64,000 bases of DNA from NCBI RefSeq assembly GCF_900104065.1, contig NZ_FNLC01000004.1, positions 124,001 to 188,000 on the forward strand, read 5' to 3'. Shown piece after piece: positions 17,759 through 26,980 of this stretch (its first letter is position 1; each line of letters opens with the position of its first letter). The notes under the pieces are model-generated. The model was not told the DNA's origin. It searched no databases and saw only the letters and a list, made by a program, of their open reading frames with translations. This stretch comes from Natronobacterium texcoconense. GTDB lineage: Archaea; Halobacteriota; Halobacteria; Halobacteriales; Natrialbaceae. The position numbers were made by a program, and so were the translations under genes.

Positions 17759-19021
17759 ATGGTGCGAGACGGACCGCAGCCAGTCGTTCTCACCTACTAC
17801 CTCTACCAGGCGGCTGACTCGGTCGGATTTATCTGGCCGATCTTCACGCTCTTCCTGCTGTGGAACGACCTCACTTACACTCAGATCGGAACGCTGAGCG
17901 CGCTCTCGGCGATACTCGTCGTCTCGCTCGAACTCCCGACGGGGTACGTCGCCGACAGATACGGTCGACGGACCGCACTCGCGATCGGGATGACCGCGAT
18001 GGCCGTCTCTACGGCCGGATTCGTCGTCGCGGATACGTTCCTCGAGTTCGCGGCGTTGTACGCGCTCTGGGCGCTTTCGATGGCGCTCCAGAGCGGAACC
18101 GCAGACGCGTGGCTGTACGACGCGTTACGCGGGGCGGTCGACGATCGCTCGTTCACGCACGTCCGGGGCCGAGGCGGTTCCGTCTACCAGTGGATGTCGG
18201 CGGTCACAATGGTCGCAGGCGGCTTCCTGTACGTCGTCCACCCCACCTACCCGTTCGTCGCATCGGCGCTTCTCAACGCGGTCGGGGTCCTGATCGTCCT
18301 CGCGATGCCCAGGAATCCGCGGTTCGAGTCGTCGACGGGCGACGATCGCGTCGGCGTCCGGGAGTCCGTCTCGATACTCACCACGCAGTTCGCAACCCCC
18401 GCACTTCGAGTGTTCGTCGTCTACGTCGCGCTGTTTTTCGGGGTGGTCCACGCGGCCGACGAATACATCCAGCCGATCACGGTCGACGTCGTCGAGGCCC
18501 GCGTCGGGGACGTCCTCTCGAGCCCGGAACTAGCTGGACTCCCGATCCAGGCGGAGACGACGCTCGGGTTCGTGTACGCCGGGTTCGCCGTCGTCGCCGC
18601 CGTCGCCAGCTACCACGCCGAGACCGTCCGCCGTCACGTCGGTCTCCGTCGCGCGCTCGTGGCGCTTCCCGTCTGCGTCGCCGCGGCGTTTCTCCTCCCA
18701 CTCGTGTTCCCGTTGCTCGCGATTCCAGTCTTCTTCGCGATGAAAGGCGGAGCGGAACTGGTCACGCCGCTCGTTGCACAGTACGTCAACGATCGAACGG
18801 GCGAGACCAGTCGGGCAACGGTGCTCAGTACGATTTCGATGGCGAAAGCGGGCGTGCGGGCACCGCTGATGCCCCTCGCTGGACTCGTCGCCGACGTCGC
18901 GTCGCCGATCACAGCCGTCGGCACGCTGGGCGGCGGCTTTCTCACTGTCGCAGTCCTCATCATTGCCGTCGCGTCGCCGGTCGTGATCGACGCGTCCGGT
19001 CGGCCACAGGACGAGGCGTGA
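17759..19021 (+). CDS. MFS transporter
   Basis: The 420-residue protein has about 12 hydrophobic helices. The loop GYVADRYGRRTALAIG is the classical motif between helices 2 and 3 of the major facilitator superfamily. An extra hydrophilic loop lies in the centre (about residues 185-205). It resembles haloarchaeal and bacterial drug/metabolite exporters of the fucose-permease or Bcr type, with no specific substrate visible. It is convergent with mutL, with stops 5 bp apart. Confidence 0.85.
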   Translation: MVRDGPQPVVLTYYLYQAADSVGFIWPIFTLFLLWNDLTYTQIGTLSALSAILVVSLELPTGYVADRYGRRTALAIGMTAMAVSTAGFVVADTFLEFAALYALWALSMALQSGTADAWLYDALRGAVDDRSFTHVRGRGGSVYQWMSAVTMVAGGFLYVVHPTYPFVASALLNAVGVLIVLAMPRNPRFESSTGDDRVGVRESVSILTTQFATPALRVFVVYVALFFGVVHAADEYIQPITVDVVEARVGDVLSSPELAGLPIQAETTLGFVYAGFAVVAAVASYHAETVRRHVGLRRALVALPVCVAAAFLLPLVFPLLAIPVFFAMKGGAELVTPLVAQYVNDRTGETSRATVLSTISMAKAGVRAPLMPLAGLVADVASPITAVGTLGGGFLTVAVLIIAVASPVVIDASGRPQDEA

Positions 19022-19026
19022 CTTCG

Positions 19027-21147
19027 TCAGCCGCCGTGACCCGGATAATCCCGCTCGAACCGCTCTTCGATCTCGCGCTCGTCGAACTGGACGATCACCG
19101 GCCGCCCGTGCGGACAGGCGTAGGGGTTCTCGCAGTCGTCTAACGCCGCGAACAAGTCGACGACCGAGCCCTCCGTCAGCGACGTGTTGCCCGTGACGGA
19201 GGGGTAACAGGCCAGGTCGCCGAGGAACTCGTCGGCCAGCGCGTCGACCGTCTCCGCGCCCGCCTCGCGGTCGCCCTCGACGAACGACGTGAGGACATCC
19301 CGCAGGTGTTCTGGCTCGAGCGTCTCCTCTAAGACTGCGGGAACGGTCGTGACGGCAACAGTGCGATCATCGACCTGATTCGCGTAGAACCCCAGCCGCT
19401 CGAGTGCTTCGCTGTACCCCGCGAACGCCTCGGCCTCGGCGGCCGTGAGTTCGAGTTCGACGGGTTCGGCCAGCGCCTGCGCGGGCGGATCGCTGGCGAA
19501 CGCCTCCTGCAGACGCTCGTAGTTCACCCGCTCGTCGGCCGCGTGCTGGTCGACCAGCGCGAGGCCGTCGGGCGTCTCGCAGACGATGTAGGTGTCCCCG
19601 AGCTGGCCGAGGACGCGCAGCGGTGGCAGGGAGTCGAAATCGGTCTCCTCGCCGGTCGCGCGGCCCCCCTCGAGCGTTCGCTGTTCGGTGGGGCCGTCGA
19701 ACTTGCGTTCCGGATCGCGTTCGGGGTGGCGGGAGTCGGTGGTTGCCTGCGCGTCGGGCTGAGGACTCGAGGCAGCCGGTTCAGTCGTCGGCTCCGGTTC
19801 CGGTGTGGGGCTGCCGGATTCGCTCGAGTCAGTCGCCGACTTCGGCGTGGGATCGACGGGTTGGCTTCCGGTCGATCTCGACCGTTCGGGCCGTTCCGAA
19901 CGCGGGGGGCTCGAGGGAGCACTGGATTCGACACCGGCCTCCGAATCGGCCGTTGCTGGTTCGTCGCTGGTAGGGGACTGCTCGCCCATCTCGTCGCTCG
20001 AGGGCGATGTTTCTGGCTCATCTCCGCTCGAGCCCTCGACCTCCGACTTCGACGGCCCGCGATCGGGTTCGACTCGAGCGTCCCCCGGGGCCGATCGGCC
20101 GCGCGGTGCTCGAGACCGCAACAGCCCGTGCTCGAGTAGCGCGGATTCGACGGCCGAATCGACCTGTCGGCGGACGGCATCGTCGTCGTCGAACCGCACC
20201 TCCCGCTTGCGCGGGTGGACGTTGACGTCGACGGCCTCGCTGGGAACCTCGAGGAAGAGGGTGACGAACGGGTAGCGGTCGCTTCCTAACTGAGTGCCGT
20301 AGGCTCCCATGATCCCCTCGCGGATCGCGTCCGAGGTCACGGCGCGGTCGTTGACGTACGTCGCGAGGTACTCGCGACTCGAGCGGTTCGTCTCAGGGTG
20401 GGAAACCAGCCCCGAGACCGAGTCGACCGGTCCCGGCGGGAGGTCTTCCTCGTCCACCTCGACTGGAATCATCGCCGAGGCGACCTCGCGGCCGTAGACC
20501 GAGAGGACGGCGGCCTGCAGGTCGCCCTGGCCCGTCGTGGCGAAGACCTCACGGCTGTCGTGGACCAGCGAGACCGCGACGTCCGGATTCGCGAGCGCGT
20601 AGCGGGTGACGACGCGGTTGACGTGAGCGAACTCCGTCGCCGTCGTCTTCAGGAATTTTCGGCGGGCAGGCGTATTGTAGAAGAGGTCCTCGACCTCGAC
20701 GACCGTCCCCTCGGGACAGCCTGCCGGTTCGACGCTCGTCACGTCGCCGCCCTCGTATACGAGTTCCGTCCCCGCCTCACTCCCGTCTCGAGGGCGCGAC
20801 CGGATCGTCAGCCGTGAAACCGAGCCGATGGTGTGTAAGGCTTCACCTCGGAAACCGAGGGTTCTGACCCCCGACTCGAGGTCCTCGAGCCCCTCGATCT
20901 TGCTCGTCGTATGCTGGCGAACCGCGGCCCGCAGGTCGGCCTCGGTCATCCCGTGGCCGTCGTCGGCCACCCGGATCGACTCGGTGCCACCCTCCTCGAC
21001 GGCGACCTCGACGCGGGAAGCGTCCGCGTCCAGGCTGTTCTCTACGAGTTCCTTCACCGCGCTCGCCGGCCGCTCGACGACCTCGCCGGCGGCGATGCGG
21101 GCGACCGTGTCCTCGTCTAGCTCGTGGATGTCTGTGTCGTCGGTCAT
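19027..21147 (-). CDS. mutL: DNA mismatch repair protein MutL
   Basis: The 706-residue protein has the GHKL ATPase at residues 1-340 (ELVENSLDADAS, VADDGHGM, GFRGEALHTIG). A long disordered Ser/Pro/Glu-rich linker covers about 350-500. The dimerisation/endonuclease domain contains DQHAADERVNYE at 533-544, the intact DQHA-x2-E-x4-E nuclease motif, and ACPHGRP near 680. It should therefore be a nicking MutL as in organisms lacking MutH. No mutS lies beside it in the window, unlike many genomes where the two are paired. Confidence 0.96.
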   Translation of the reverse strand: MTDDTDIHELDEDTVARIAAGEVVERPASAVKELVENSLDADASRVEVAVEEGGTESIRVADDGHGMTEADLRAAVRQHTTSKIEGLEDLESGVRTLGFRGEALHTIGSVSRLTIRSRPRDGSEAGTELVYEGGDVTSVEPAGCPEGTVVEVEDLFYNTPARRKFLKTTATEFAHVNRVVTRYALANPDVAVSLVHDSREVFATTGQGDLQAAVLSVYGREVASAMIPVEVDEEDLPPGPVDSVSGLVSHPETNRSSREYLATYVNDRAVTSDAIREGIMGAYGTQLGSDRYPFVTLFLEVPSEAVDVNVHPRKREVRFDDDDAVRRQVDSAVESALLEHGLLRSRAPRGRSAPGDARVEPDRGPSKSEVEGSSGDEPETSPSSDEMGEQSPTSDEPATADSEAGVESSAPSSPPRSERPERSRSTGSQPVDPTPKSATDSSESGSPTPEPEPTTEPAASSPQPDAQATTDSRHPERDPERKFDGPTEQRTLEGGRATGEETDFDSLPPLRVLGQLGDTYIVCETPDGLALVDQHAADERVNYERLQEAFASDPPAQALAEPVELELTAAEAEAFAGYSEALERLGFYANQVDDRTVAVTTVPAVLEETLEPEHLRDVLTSFVEGDREAGAETVDALADEFLGDLACYPSVTGNTSLTEGSVVDLFAALDDCENPYACPHGRPVIVQFDEREIEERFERDYPGHGG

Positions 21148-21329
21148 CGTTGGCTGGATTCTCCCTCGCTCGGCGCGTCGACTCCCCCGATATCGGTCGA
21201 CGCGACTCGAGTCGCGTTCACTGTTCGCCTAGGACGGGCGGATCGGCAAAGTCCTTGCGTGTCCTCGTCTATGCTTTCCGACTCGAGCGATTCGTGGACC
21301 CTATCGCTCGAGACGGCTACTTCTCCCTA

Positions 21330-21695
21330 TCAGTCCTCTACTCCCCAGAATACGGACACCTCGTCGTCATAGAGATGGATATTGAAAATGTCTACCCCTT
21401 CTTCCTCCGCTACGACGTCGAATTCCTCTCCCCACGATACGGTATCGGATTCGATCTCGAACCGGTAGATGTCGCGAGTCAGTTCGATCAGGTCTTTGCC
21501 TTTCTCGGGATCCAGACTGAACTCCTCGGCGAGTATCTCCTCGTCGTTTTTGTAGGCTCTCACCGTCCCCTGCTGTTGCTGATCTGTCTGGTTCCAGAGC
21601 GTGACAGTCGCGTCGACTTCTGGTGACCGCATGCGAGAGAGACAGCCAGAGAGACCGATCAGTCCGAACGTGGCGAGCACCCGTCGCCGGTTCAT
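21330..21695 (-). CDS. Small Tat lipoprotein of unknown function
   Basis: Starting at the ATG at 21695, the 121-residue product begins MNRRRVLATFGLIGLSGC, a twin-arginine signal with a lipobox. An upstream in-frame start would put 21 residues before the signal. The mature part (ATVTLWNQTDQQQQGTVRAY and DIYRFEIESDTVSWGEEFDV) is predicted beta-rich and resembles small extracellular immunoglobulin-like lipoproteins that are common in haloarchaea. The function is unknown. Confidence 0.75.
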   Translation of the reverse strand: MNRRRVLATFGLIGLSGCLSRMRSPEVDATVTLWNQTDQQQQGTVRAYKNDEEILAEEFSLDPEKGKDLIELTRDIYRFEIESDTVSWGEEFDVVAEEEGVDIFNIHLYDDEVSVFWGVED

Positions 21696-22238
21696 ACAAG
21701 AAATCCGATCGATTCGCGTAAAGTCTTTCTGTGAATTCGGACGTCGTAGTGCGGTCAAATCGTTGTTCGTCGAACTCTTACTCTCGAAACCCTCGACGTG
21801 CCTTGCTTCTGCTCGAGATCACTCACTGTACGTGATTGGAACGATGTGGGGTGATCCACGAAACGATCGAGTTGTCGATCGTTCGCTTCGAACCGCTCGC
21901 GGATTTTTCGTTCGCGTCCTGTAATCACTCGAGTACTCTTGCTCGCATCCTGCTATCGTGGCAACGATGAGTGGCCACGCCCTCCCCAGCCGACTCGTTC
22001 GTCGCTTCGCTTCCTCACTCGTCCCTCGCAAGTTAGCGAGGCGTCCTCGCGATTGCTCGGACGCCTCGCCTGCGCGCCAGTGAGCCCGTTCTGTCGGTGG
22101 CTCTGCTGAACTGCTCTGTAGCTACCAGAAATTCTCGCTGAATTCAGAGGGTGATTTAGTACAACAGACCCGTTGCTGGAGGCTATCCTGTTACCTCGCC
22201 GAAGAAGAATTAATAGGATCGATACTCTTGACATCCCA
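21696..22238. other. 543-bp intergenic region with one arm of a long inverted repeat
   Basis: I see no credible gene here. The only longer frames have shadow-like composition and no start context. It contains the left arm of the 44-bp inverted repeat (21986-22029). Beyond 22140 the sequence becomes AT-richer and leads into the promoter of the membrane microprotein. Confidence 0.5.
21986..22029. repeat. Left arm of 44-bp inverted repeat
   Basis: This segment, starting CCAGCCGACTCGTTCG and ending CCCTCGC, is the reverse complement of 22580-22623 with a single mismatch. The arms are 550 bp apart and enclose the gene at 22239. The core GAAGCGAAGCGACGAACGAG type of sequence is a recurrent haloarchaeal intergenic motif. 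Confidence 0.75.
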
Positions 22239-22481
22239 ATGAATAATTCCAGGCTAAGTATCGCGCTCGGCGGAATTGGCCTTATATTGGTCGGGATTAC
22301 GATGTATCTCCAGCAGAATCTAATCGCAGCAAGTTTTTGTATGGTATTGGCCGTGTTTACCGCCTTACAACTCGTCTCAAAATCAGTAGATGAGTGGATG
22401 AACGAGGTAAGTGAGAATATTCTACTCGTAATTTCGATTCTCGCACTCGCATCGGCTATTATAATTTTAGAGTATTCTTAG
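22239..22481 (+). CDS. Two-helix membrane microprotein
   Basis: The 80-residue protein has two hydrophobic segments (SIALGGIGLILVGITMYL and LLVISILALASAIIILEY) with a short hydrophilic link between further nonpolar residues, so it is an integral membrane protein. The gene is clearly richer in A+T than its neighbours, and codon use differs, which suggests later arrival or relaxed selection. I took the ATG at 22239 and not an earlier in-frame start because the upstream residues are basic and lie before the likely promoter. The gene is bracketed by the 44-bp inverted repeat. The function is unknown. Confidence 0.55.
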   Translation: MNNSRLSIALGGIGLILVGITMYLQQNLIAASFCMVLAVFTALQLVSKSVDEWMNEVSENILLVISILALASAIIILEYS

Positions 22482-22579
22482 ATAGGTTTGGTAAATGATA
22501 CGTATGTAGTGAATGACCAGTGTCACGTTTTGGCGCGCGCGGAGGCGCGGTAAACGACAGAACCGCGTCTCGATTCTGC

Positions 22580-22623
22580 GCGAGGGGCGAGTGAGGAAGC
22601 GAAGCGACGAACGAGTCGGCTGG
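22580..22623. repeat. Right arm of 44-bp inverted repeat
   Basis: It begins GCGAGGGGCGAGTGAGG and ends GAGTCGGCTGG, pairing with 21986-22029 in opposite orientation with one mismatch. Confidence 0.75.
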
Positions 22624-22652
22624 CGAGGCTCGAGGTGCTGTACGGGCGGGAC

Positions 22653-22674
22653 TGAAAGGGCCCGGGGGCTTTCG
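22653..22674. repeat. GAAAG...CTTTC hairpin repeat, copy 1
   Basis: TGAAAGGGCCC followed by GGGGGCTTTC forms a short GC-rich hairpin, preceded by CGGGCGGGA. The same arrangement occurs at 61441-61471 inside the cobalamin cluster, so this is a dispersed intergenic repeat. Confidence 0.5.
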
Positions 22675-22787
22675 GAGTGGTAGGGAAACGCGTTCGCCGA
22701 ATTCGTGTTTACAGAATTTCGAACGGGCGACTCGAGTGGTCCGGAGCTTTCGGGGTGTTCGAGACGTCTTTTCTGAATTCGACTCGC

Positions 22788-23678
22788 TCACTTCTCGAGC
22801 AACGCGTCGCCGCCCTCCGCCACCCCAGCCTGCCCCTCCTCCGGAACCGGAACCAGCGGCGGACGAACGGCATCGCTCGGAATTACGCCACGATACTCGA
22901 GTGCGGTCTTCGTCGCCGGTGCGAACCCGTACTCTGCACAGGCGCCAAACAGCGGTTCGATGGCGTCCTGCAGTTCGATCCCACGCTCGTCGTCGAACGA
23001 GTCGTACAGCTCCGCATACGTGGCGGGCGCGACGTTCGACCCCGCGTTCAGACCACCGTCGGCTCCCATCCGGAGCGCGGGGGCGAGCAGAGCATCGTAC
23101 CCCTGGAGGACGACGAACTCGTTGGGTGTCCGGCGGATCACCGACAGCATGTACTCGAGGTCGCCGCTCGAGTCCTTGATCCCGATCACGTTCTCGTGGG
23201 TGGCGACGGCCTCGAGCGTCTCGACCGCAATCTTCCCGCCGGTACAGGGCGGGATGTTGTACAGCAGGACGGGCAGTGGCGATCGGTCGGCCACGCGCTC
23301 GAAGAACCGCCGGTTCCCGGTGGGTGCGTTAGGGCCGTGGAAGTACGGTTCCGTGACGACCGCGACGTCAGCACCGATCTCGGCGGCGTGTTCGGTGTAG
23401 TCGACCGCCTCCTCGACGGTCGTCGCGGCCGCGCCCGCAAGCACCGGTACTTCGCCGTCTACACGATCCACGACGACCTCGTGGACGCGCCGGCGTTCTG
23501 CGGGCGTCAGGCTGGCGAACTCGCCGGTCGTCCCGCAGGGAAAGAGGCCGTCGATACCGTTCTCGAGGAGGTGATCGACGAGGTCCTCGAGTGCCGATTC
23601 GTCAATTTCCTCGGCATCCGCGTCGAACGGGGTGACCAGCGGCGTGGTGATCCCCTGCAGGTCGTGCTCGAGTGTCAT
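22788..23678 (-). CDS. DapA/KDG aldolase family protein
   Basis: The 296-residue TIM-barrel aldolase carries FPCGTTGEFASLTPAER, a LYNIPPCTGG block with the tyrosine of the proton relay, and GIKDSSGD with the Schiff-base lysine. The YNIP pattern and the presence of a KDG kinase in the window favour 2-keto-3-deoxy(phospho)gluconate aldolase. Dihydrodipicolinate synthase or another pyruvate aldolase of the same family cannot be excluded. The start at 23678 (MTLEHDLQG) fits the family. An upstream start would add a basic extension. Confidence 0.82.
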   Translation of the reverse strand: MTLEHDLQGITTPLVTPFDADAEEIDESALEDLVDHLLENGIDGLFPCGTTGEFASLTPAERRRVHEVVVDRVDGEVPVLAGAAATTVEEAVDYTEHAAEIGADVAVVTEPYFHGPNAPTGNRRFFERVADRSPLPVLLYNIPPCTGGKIAVETLEAVATHENVIGIKDSSGDLEYMLSVIRRTPNEFVVLQGYDALLAPALRMGADGGLNAGSNVAPATYAELYDSFDDERGIELQDAIEPLFGACAEYGFAPATKTALEYRGVIPSDAVRPPLVPVPEEGQAGVAEGGDALLEK

Positions 23679-23781
23679 GGGTCGAACTCTCTCCGTCGGA
23701 AGTAAACGTCTTCGCTCGAGGCGAGCGTCGTGGGACAGGTCGATCGAACGACATTTGATTCGAGCGAGCAACCGGGGGAGT

Positions 23782-24126
23782 ATGCGACGACTCACCCGCT
23801 ACGCGATTTCGGTAGTAGTCGGTCTCGCCGTAACGGTCCCCGTGTTGCTGGTCGGATACGATAGCCCGACGATCCTGCTCGCGATTCCGCTCGTGTATGC
23901 TACCACGACTGCCATCGCACACTGGGACGCGCTTCCAACCAGCCTGTTCGGTAGCCGAGAGTCTCGAGCAGGGTGGAAGATGGGTGCAATCGCTGGCGGC
24001 GTCAGCGCCTTCGTCTGCATCGGCTTGCTGCAGGTTTCGATTCCCGCCGGCATCGCCGGATACGGGTTGCTGCTGTTCGGATCGGTGCTCACGACCGCAG
24101 AGTTGGACGTGACTGACGAATCGTGA
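23782..24126 (+). CDS. Small membrane protein, four helices
   Basis: The 114-residue protein has four hydrophobic stretches (YAISVVVGLAVTVPVLLVGY, ILLAIPLVYATTTAIA, MGAIAGGVSAFVCIGLLQV, GIAGYGLLLFGSVLTT). I took the ATG at 23782. The frame is open further upstream but overlaps the aldolase gene. I recognise no family. It lies 104 bp before the M48 protease gene on the same strand and divergently from the aldolase. Confidence 0.65.
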   Translation: MRRLTRYAISVVVGLAVTVPVLLVGYDSPTILLAIPLVYATTTAIAHWDALPTSLFGSRESRAGWKMGAIAGGVSAFVCIGLLQVSIPAGIAGYGLLLFGSVLTTAELDVTDES

Positions 24127-24229
24127 CTCGAAGGCGAACCGGTTCGACTCGAGCGCCACTTCTCGAGCCTTCACGAAGCTATCAGAACCGACCAGTTACT
24201 TATTTGACCGTACTCGCCCAAGGGTGTGT

Positions 24230-25099
24230 ATGGACTGGTCCTCCGATCGCCGCCTCCAGCGGCGGATGCTCCTCGCGCTCACCCTCACCCTCGCGGGCTA
24301 CGGCGTCCTCCTCTGGCTCCTGTTCTGGGTGCTTCCGACGGCGCTCGCGCTGTTTGCCTGCGTCGTACTCGGTATCGTCATGATCGCCAGCGTCTACTGG
24401 GCTGACTACATCGCCTACTGGGCGACGAGCGCGGTCGCCATCGAACGCGAACAGCACCCGCTCGTCTACGATCTCACCGACCGCCTCGCCCAGCAAGCCG
24501 ACGTCCCGCGACCGCCGGTCGCCGTGATCCCCTCCGACGAACCGAACGCGCTCTCGGCGGGGACGGGCAACCGAACCGTGATCTGCGTGACCACCGGCCT
24601 CCTGAAGACGCTCGAGGAGGACGAACTCGAGGCGGTGCTGGCCCACGAACTCGCCCACCTCAAGAACAGCGACTCGAGCGTGCTGACCGTTGCCGGGTTC
24701 CCGACGGCCGTCTCGATCGTCGCGCTCTCGACGGCCAGCCGAGCGATTACCCCTGCGTCGATGCTTCTGGGGTTCCCGTTCTGGATCGCCACGTACCTGC
24801 TGTTCGTCGGCCTCCCCGTCTACGTCGCCAGCCTCCCCGGGACGCTCGTGCTCTCGCGGTACCGCGAGTACGCCGCCGACCGCGGTGCCGTCGCGATCAC
24901 GGGCAAGCCGTTCGCACTCGCCAGCGCGCTCGCGACCATCCACGGCGAGTCGACGCCGCCGAACGAAGACCTCCGCTCGGTCGCTGCCTTCAACGCGTTC
25001 TGTATCGTCCCGACGGCGTCGATGCTCCCGGTCCCAACCCATCCGCCGACCCACAAACGGATTCAACGGTTGCGAGAGGAATTCGCCGACGGGGTGTGA
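24230..25099 (+). CDS. HtpX-like M48 family membrane metalloprotease
   Basis: The 289-residue protein has two N-terminal membrane helices, a zinc-binding HELAH motif (HExxH) at about residue 140, two further helices, and REYAADRGAV carrying the third zinc ligand. This is the architecture of HtpX, a membrane protease in quality control. A TTATTT box about 28 bp upstream favours the ATG at 24230 over the GTG two codons earlier. Confidence 0.88.
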   Translation: MDWSSDRRLQRRMLLALTLTLAGYGVLLWLLFWVLPTALALFACVVLGIVMIASVYWADYIAYWATSAVAIEREQHPLVYDLTDRLAQQADVPRPPVAVIPSDEPNALSAGTGNRTVICVTTGLLKTLEEDELEAVLAHELAHLKNSDSSVLTVAGFPTAVSIVALSTASRAITPASMLLGFPFWIATYLLFVGLPVYVASLPGTLVLSRYREYAADRGAVAITGKPFALASALATIHGESTPPNEDLRSVAAFNAFCIVPTASMLPVPTHPPTHKRIQRLREEFADGV

Positions 25100-25335
25100 C
25101 AGCGGTGAGATCGACTCCTCGAGAAGAACAATAACCGACGCTCCGAGAAGTTCGTCGCTCTCGACTCCGCCGCCGACTGTGTCCGGTTGCGACTCGAGTA
25201 CGAGACGATTGGTGAGGCCGGCCCGCCGCTCACGAAGAGTACGACTGACGGCTGCTGAGAAGGAATGCAGTCGTACCGCTCGAGTGCGCCACGAGCAGGG
25301 TCCCGCTTTTTGTCCGCCGAACCCGTACTTGTCCC

Positions 25336-26142
25336 GTGGCGGAACCGGATCTCGTCCTCGTGGTTGCCGTCGCGCTGGTCGCCGGCTGTGCCACCGGGAT
25401 CGGCGCGCTGCCGACGCTTCTTACCTCCCGCGTGAGCCATCGCGTCTACGACGGTGCGATCGGCTTCGCCGCGGGCGTCATGGTCGGCGCTGCCGTCTTC
25501 GCGCTGATCGTTCCCGGCCTCGAGTTCGGCACGCCCTGGGAGGTCGTTGCCGGCCTCGCGGCCGGAACCGGCTTTCTGCTCGTCGCGAACGCCGTCCTCC
25601 CTCACCTCCATCTCCGCTTTCGAGGGCCGCGCGTCGAGGGAACGGCTCCCCGCAGAATCGACGATACGGGCGCCGACGAAACTCCCGAGGACGACCTCCG
25701 GCGAGCGCTGCTGGTCGGTTCCGCGGTGACGATCCACAACGTTCCCGAGGGACTTGCGGTCGGCATCGCCTTCGGCAGCGGCGAGGCCGGACTCGGCTTC
25801 GCCATCGCGACCGCCATCGCCGTCCAGAACGTCCCCGACGGGTTCGCGATGGCCGTCCCCGCCGCTCGAGCCGGCGTCTCGAGCCCGAAGACGATACTCT
25901 ACACAACTCTCTCAGGTGGTGTTCCGGAGCCGATCGCCGCCGCCGTCGGCTTCACGCTGGTCGTATTGGTCACCGGCCTCTTTCCGCTGGCCGCCGGCTT
26001 CGCGGCGGGTGCGATGATCGCCGTCGTCTTCCGGGAGCTGATCCCCTCGAGTCACGGCCACGGCTACGCCGACACGGCGACGGTGACGTTCGTCGCGGGC
26101 TTCGCGCTGATGCTGGTCGTGGATACGGTGCTCGCGGTCTGA
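25336..26142 (+). CDS. ZIP family metal transporter
   Basis: The 268-residue protein has about eight helices. The HNVPEG motif in the fourth helix and QNVPDG in the fifth are the metal-binding centre of ZIP transporters (Zn2+ and related divalent ions). The cytoplasmic loop before helix 4 (RRIDDTGADETPEDDLRR) is acidic and lacks the histidine run of many homologues. It starts with GTG. It is monocistronic, with the aldolase gene 40 bp behind. Confidence 0.88.
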   Translation: MAEPDLVLVVAVALVAGCATGIGALPTLLTSRVSHRVYDGAIGFAAGVMVGAAVFALIVPGLEFGTPWEVVAGLAAGTGFLLVANAVLPHLHLRFRGPRVEGTAPRRIDDTGADETPEDDLRRALLVGSAVTIHNVPEGLAVGIAFGSGEAGLGFAIATAIAVQNVPDGFAMAVPAARAGVSSPKTILYTTLSGGVPEPIAAAVGFTLVVLVTGLFPLAAGFAAGAMIAVVFRELIPSSHGHGYADTATVTFVAGFALMLVVDTVLAV

Positions 26143-26182
26143 GACGTGTACGCTTTTGTTCACCGTGACCGGATGGCGAGTT

Positions 26183-26956
26183 GTGACCCTCGCCAGCAAA
26201 CTCCGCGACCGCGACCCCGTCGTCGGCAACTGGCTGACGCTCGCCGATCCGGCCGTCACCGAAGCCTCTGCGCAACTCGAGTTCGACGTCGCCGTGATCG
26301 ACCGCGAGCACACGCCGATCTCGCTCGAGACGACGACCGAGATGGCACGGGCGGTCGACGCCACCAGAACCGACACCGAAACGCTCGTTCGCGTCTCCGA
26401 AAACGACGCCACTGAGATCAAACGCGTCCTCGACGCCGGCGTCGCCGGCGTGATGGGACCGATGATCGAGACCGCGGCCGAAGCGCAGGAATTAGTCGCC
26501 GCGACTCGGTACCCGCCCGAGGGCGTCCGTGGCGTCGGTATCGGCCGCGCCACCGGCTACGGTGATTCATTGGCCGACTCCGTCGAGAACGCCGATCCCG
26601 TCACGATCGCCCAGATCGAAACCCGCGACGGCCTCGCGAACGTCGAGGAAATCGCTGCCGTCGACGGACTCGACGGCCTGTTCGTCGGCCCCGCCGACCT
26701 CTCGGCCGCGCTCGGAATCTTCGGGGAGACCGACAGCGAGGACTTTCTCGAGGCCGTCGACCGCATTCTCGAGGCCGGCCACACCGTGGACAAACCCGTG
26801 GCGACGATCGCACTCGAGGAAGCAGACGTCGAACGCTGGCTCGAGCGCGGGTTCGATGCCGTGATGGTCGGCGTCGACGTCGACTACGTACTCTCCGGTA
26901 GTAAACGGGCAAAACGGGCGTTCGAGGAGGCCGTCGGCGAGCAGGACGTGGAATAA
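26183..26956 (+). CDS. HpcH/HpaI aldolase family protein
   Basis: The 257-residue TIM-barrel aldolase of the HpcH/HpaI type cleaves or forms 2-keto-3-deoxy acids with a divalent metal. VVGNWLTLADPAVTEA opens the fold. VIDREHTPIS, VGIGRATGYGDSL and LFVGPADLSAALG are the conserved blocks, with the metal ligands Glu and Asp near IAQIE and GPADLS. I chose GTG at 26183 because it aligns with the family start. GTG 26165 or TTG 26156 would add 6-9 residues. The substrate is unknown. Confidence 0.85.
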   Translation: MTLASKLRDRDPVVGNWLTLADPAVTEASAQLEFDVAVIDREHTPISLETTTEMARAVDATRTDTETLVRVSENDATEIKRVLDAGVAGVMGPMIETAAEAQELVAATRYPPEGVRGVGIGRATGYGDSLADSVENADPVTIAQIETRDGLANVEEIAAVDGLDGLFVGPADLSAALGIFGETDSEDFLEAVDRILEAGHTVDKPVATIALEEADVERWLERGFDAVMVGVDVDYVLSGSKRAKRAFEEAVGEQDVE

Positions 26957-26980
26957 TTCGACGTATCGAATCAGTTCTGC

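Larger units (their letters stand above)
22482..22787. other. 306-bp intergenic region with repeats
   Basis: It holds the right arm of the 44-bp inverted repeat (22580-22623) and a GAAAG/CTTTC hairpin (22653-22674). No coding sequence is credible in either direction. Confidence 0.5.
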
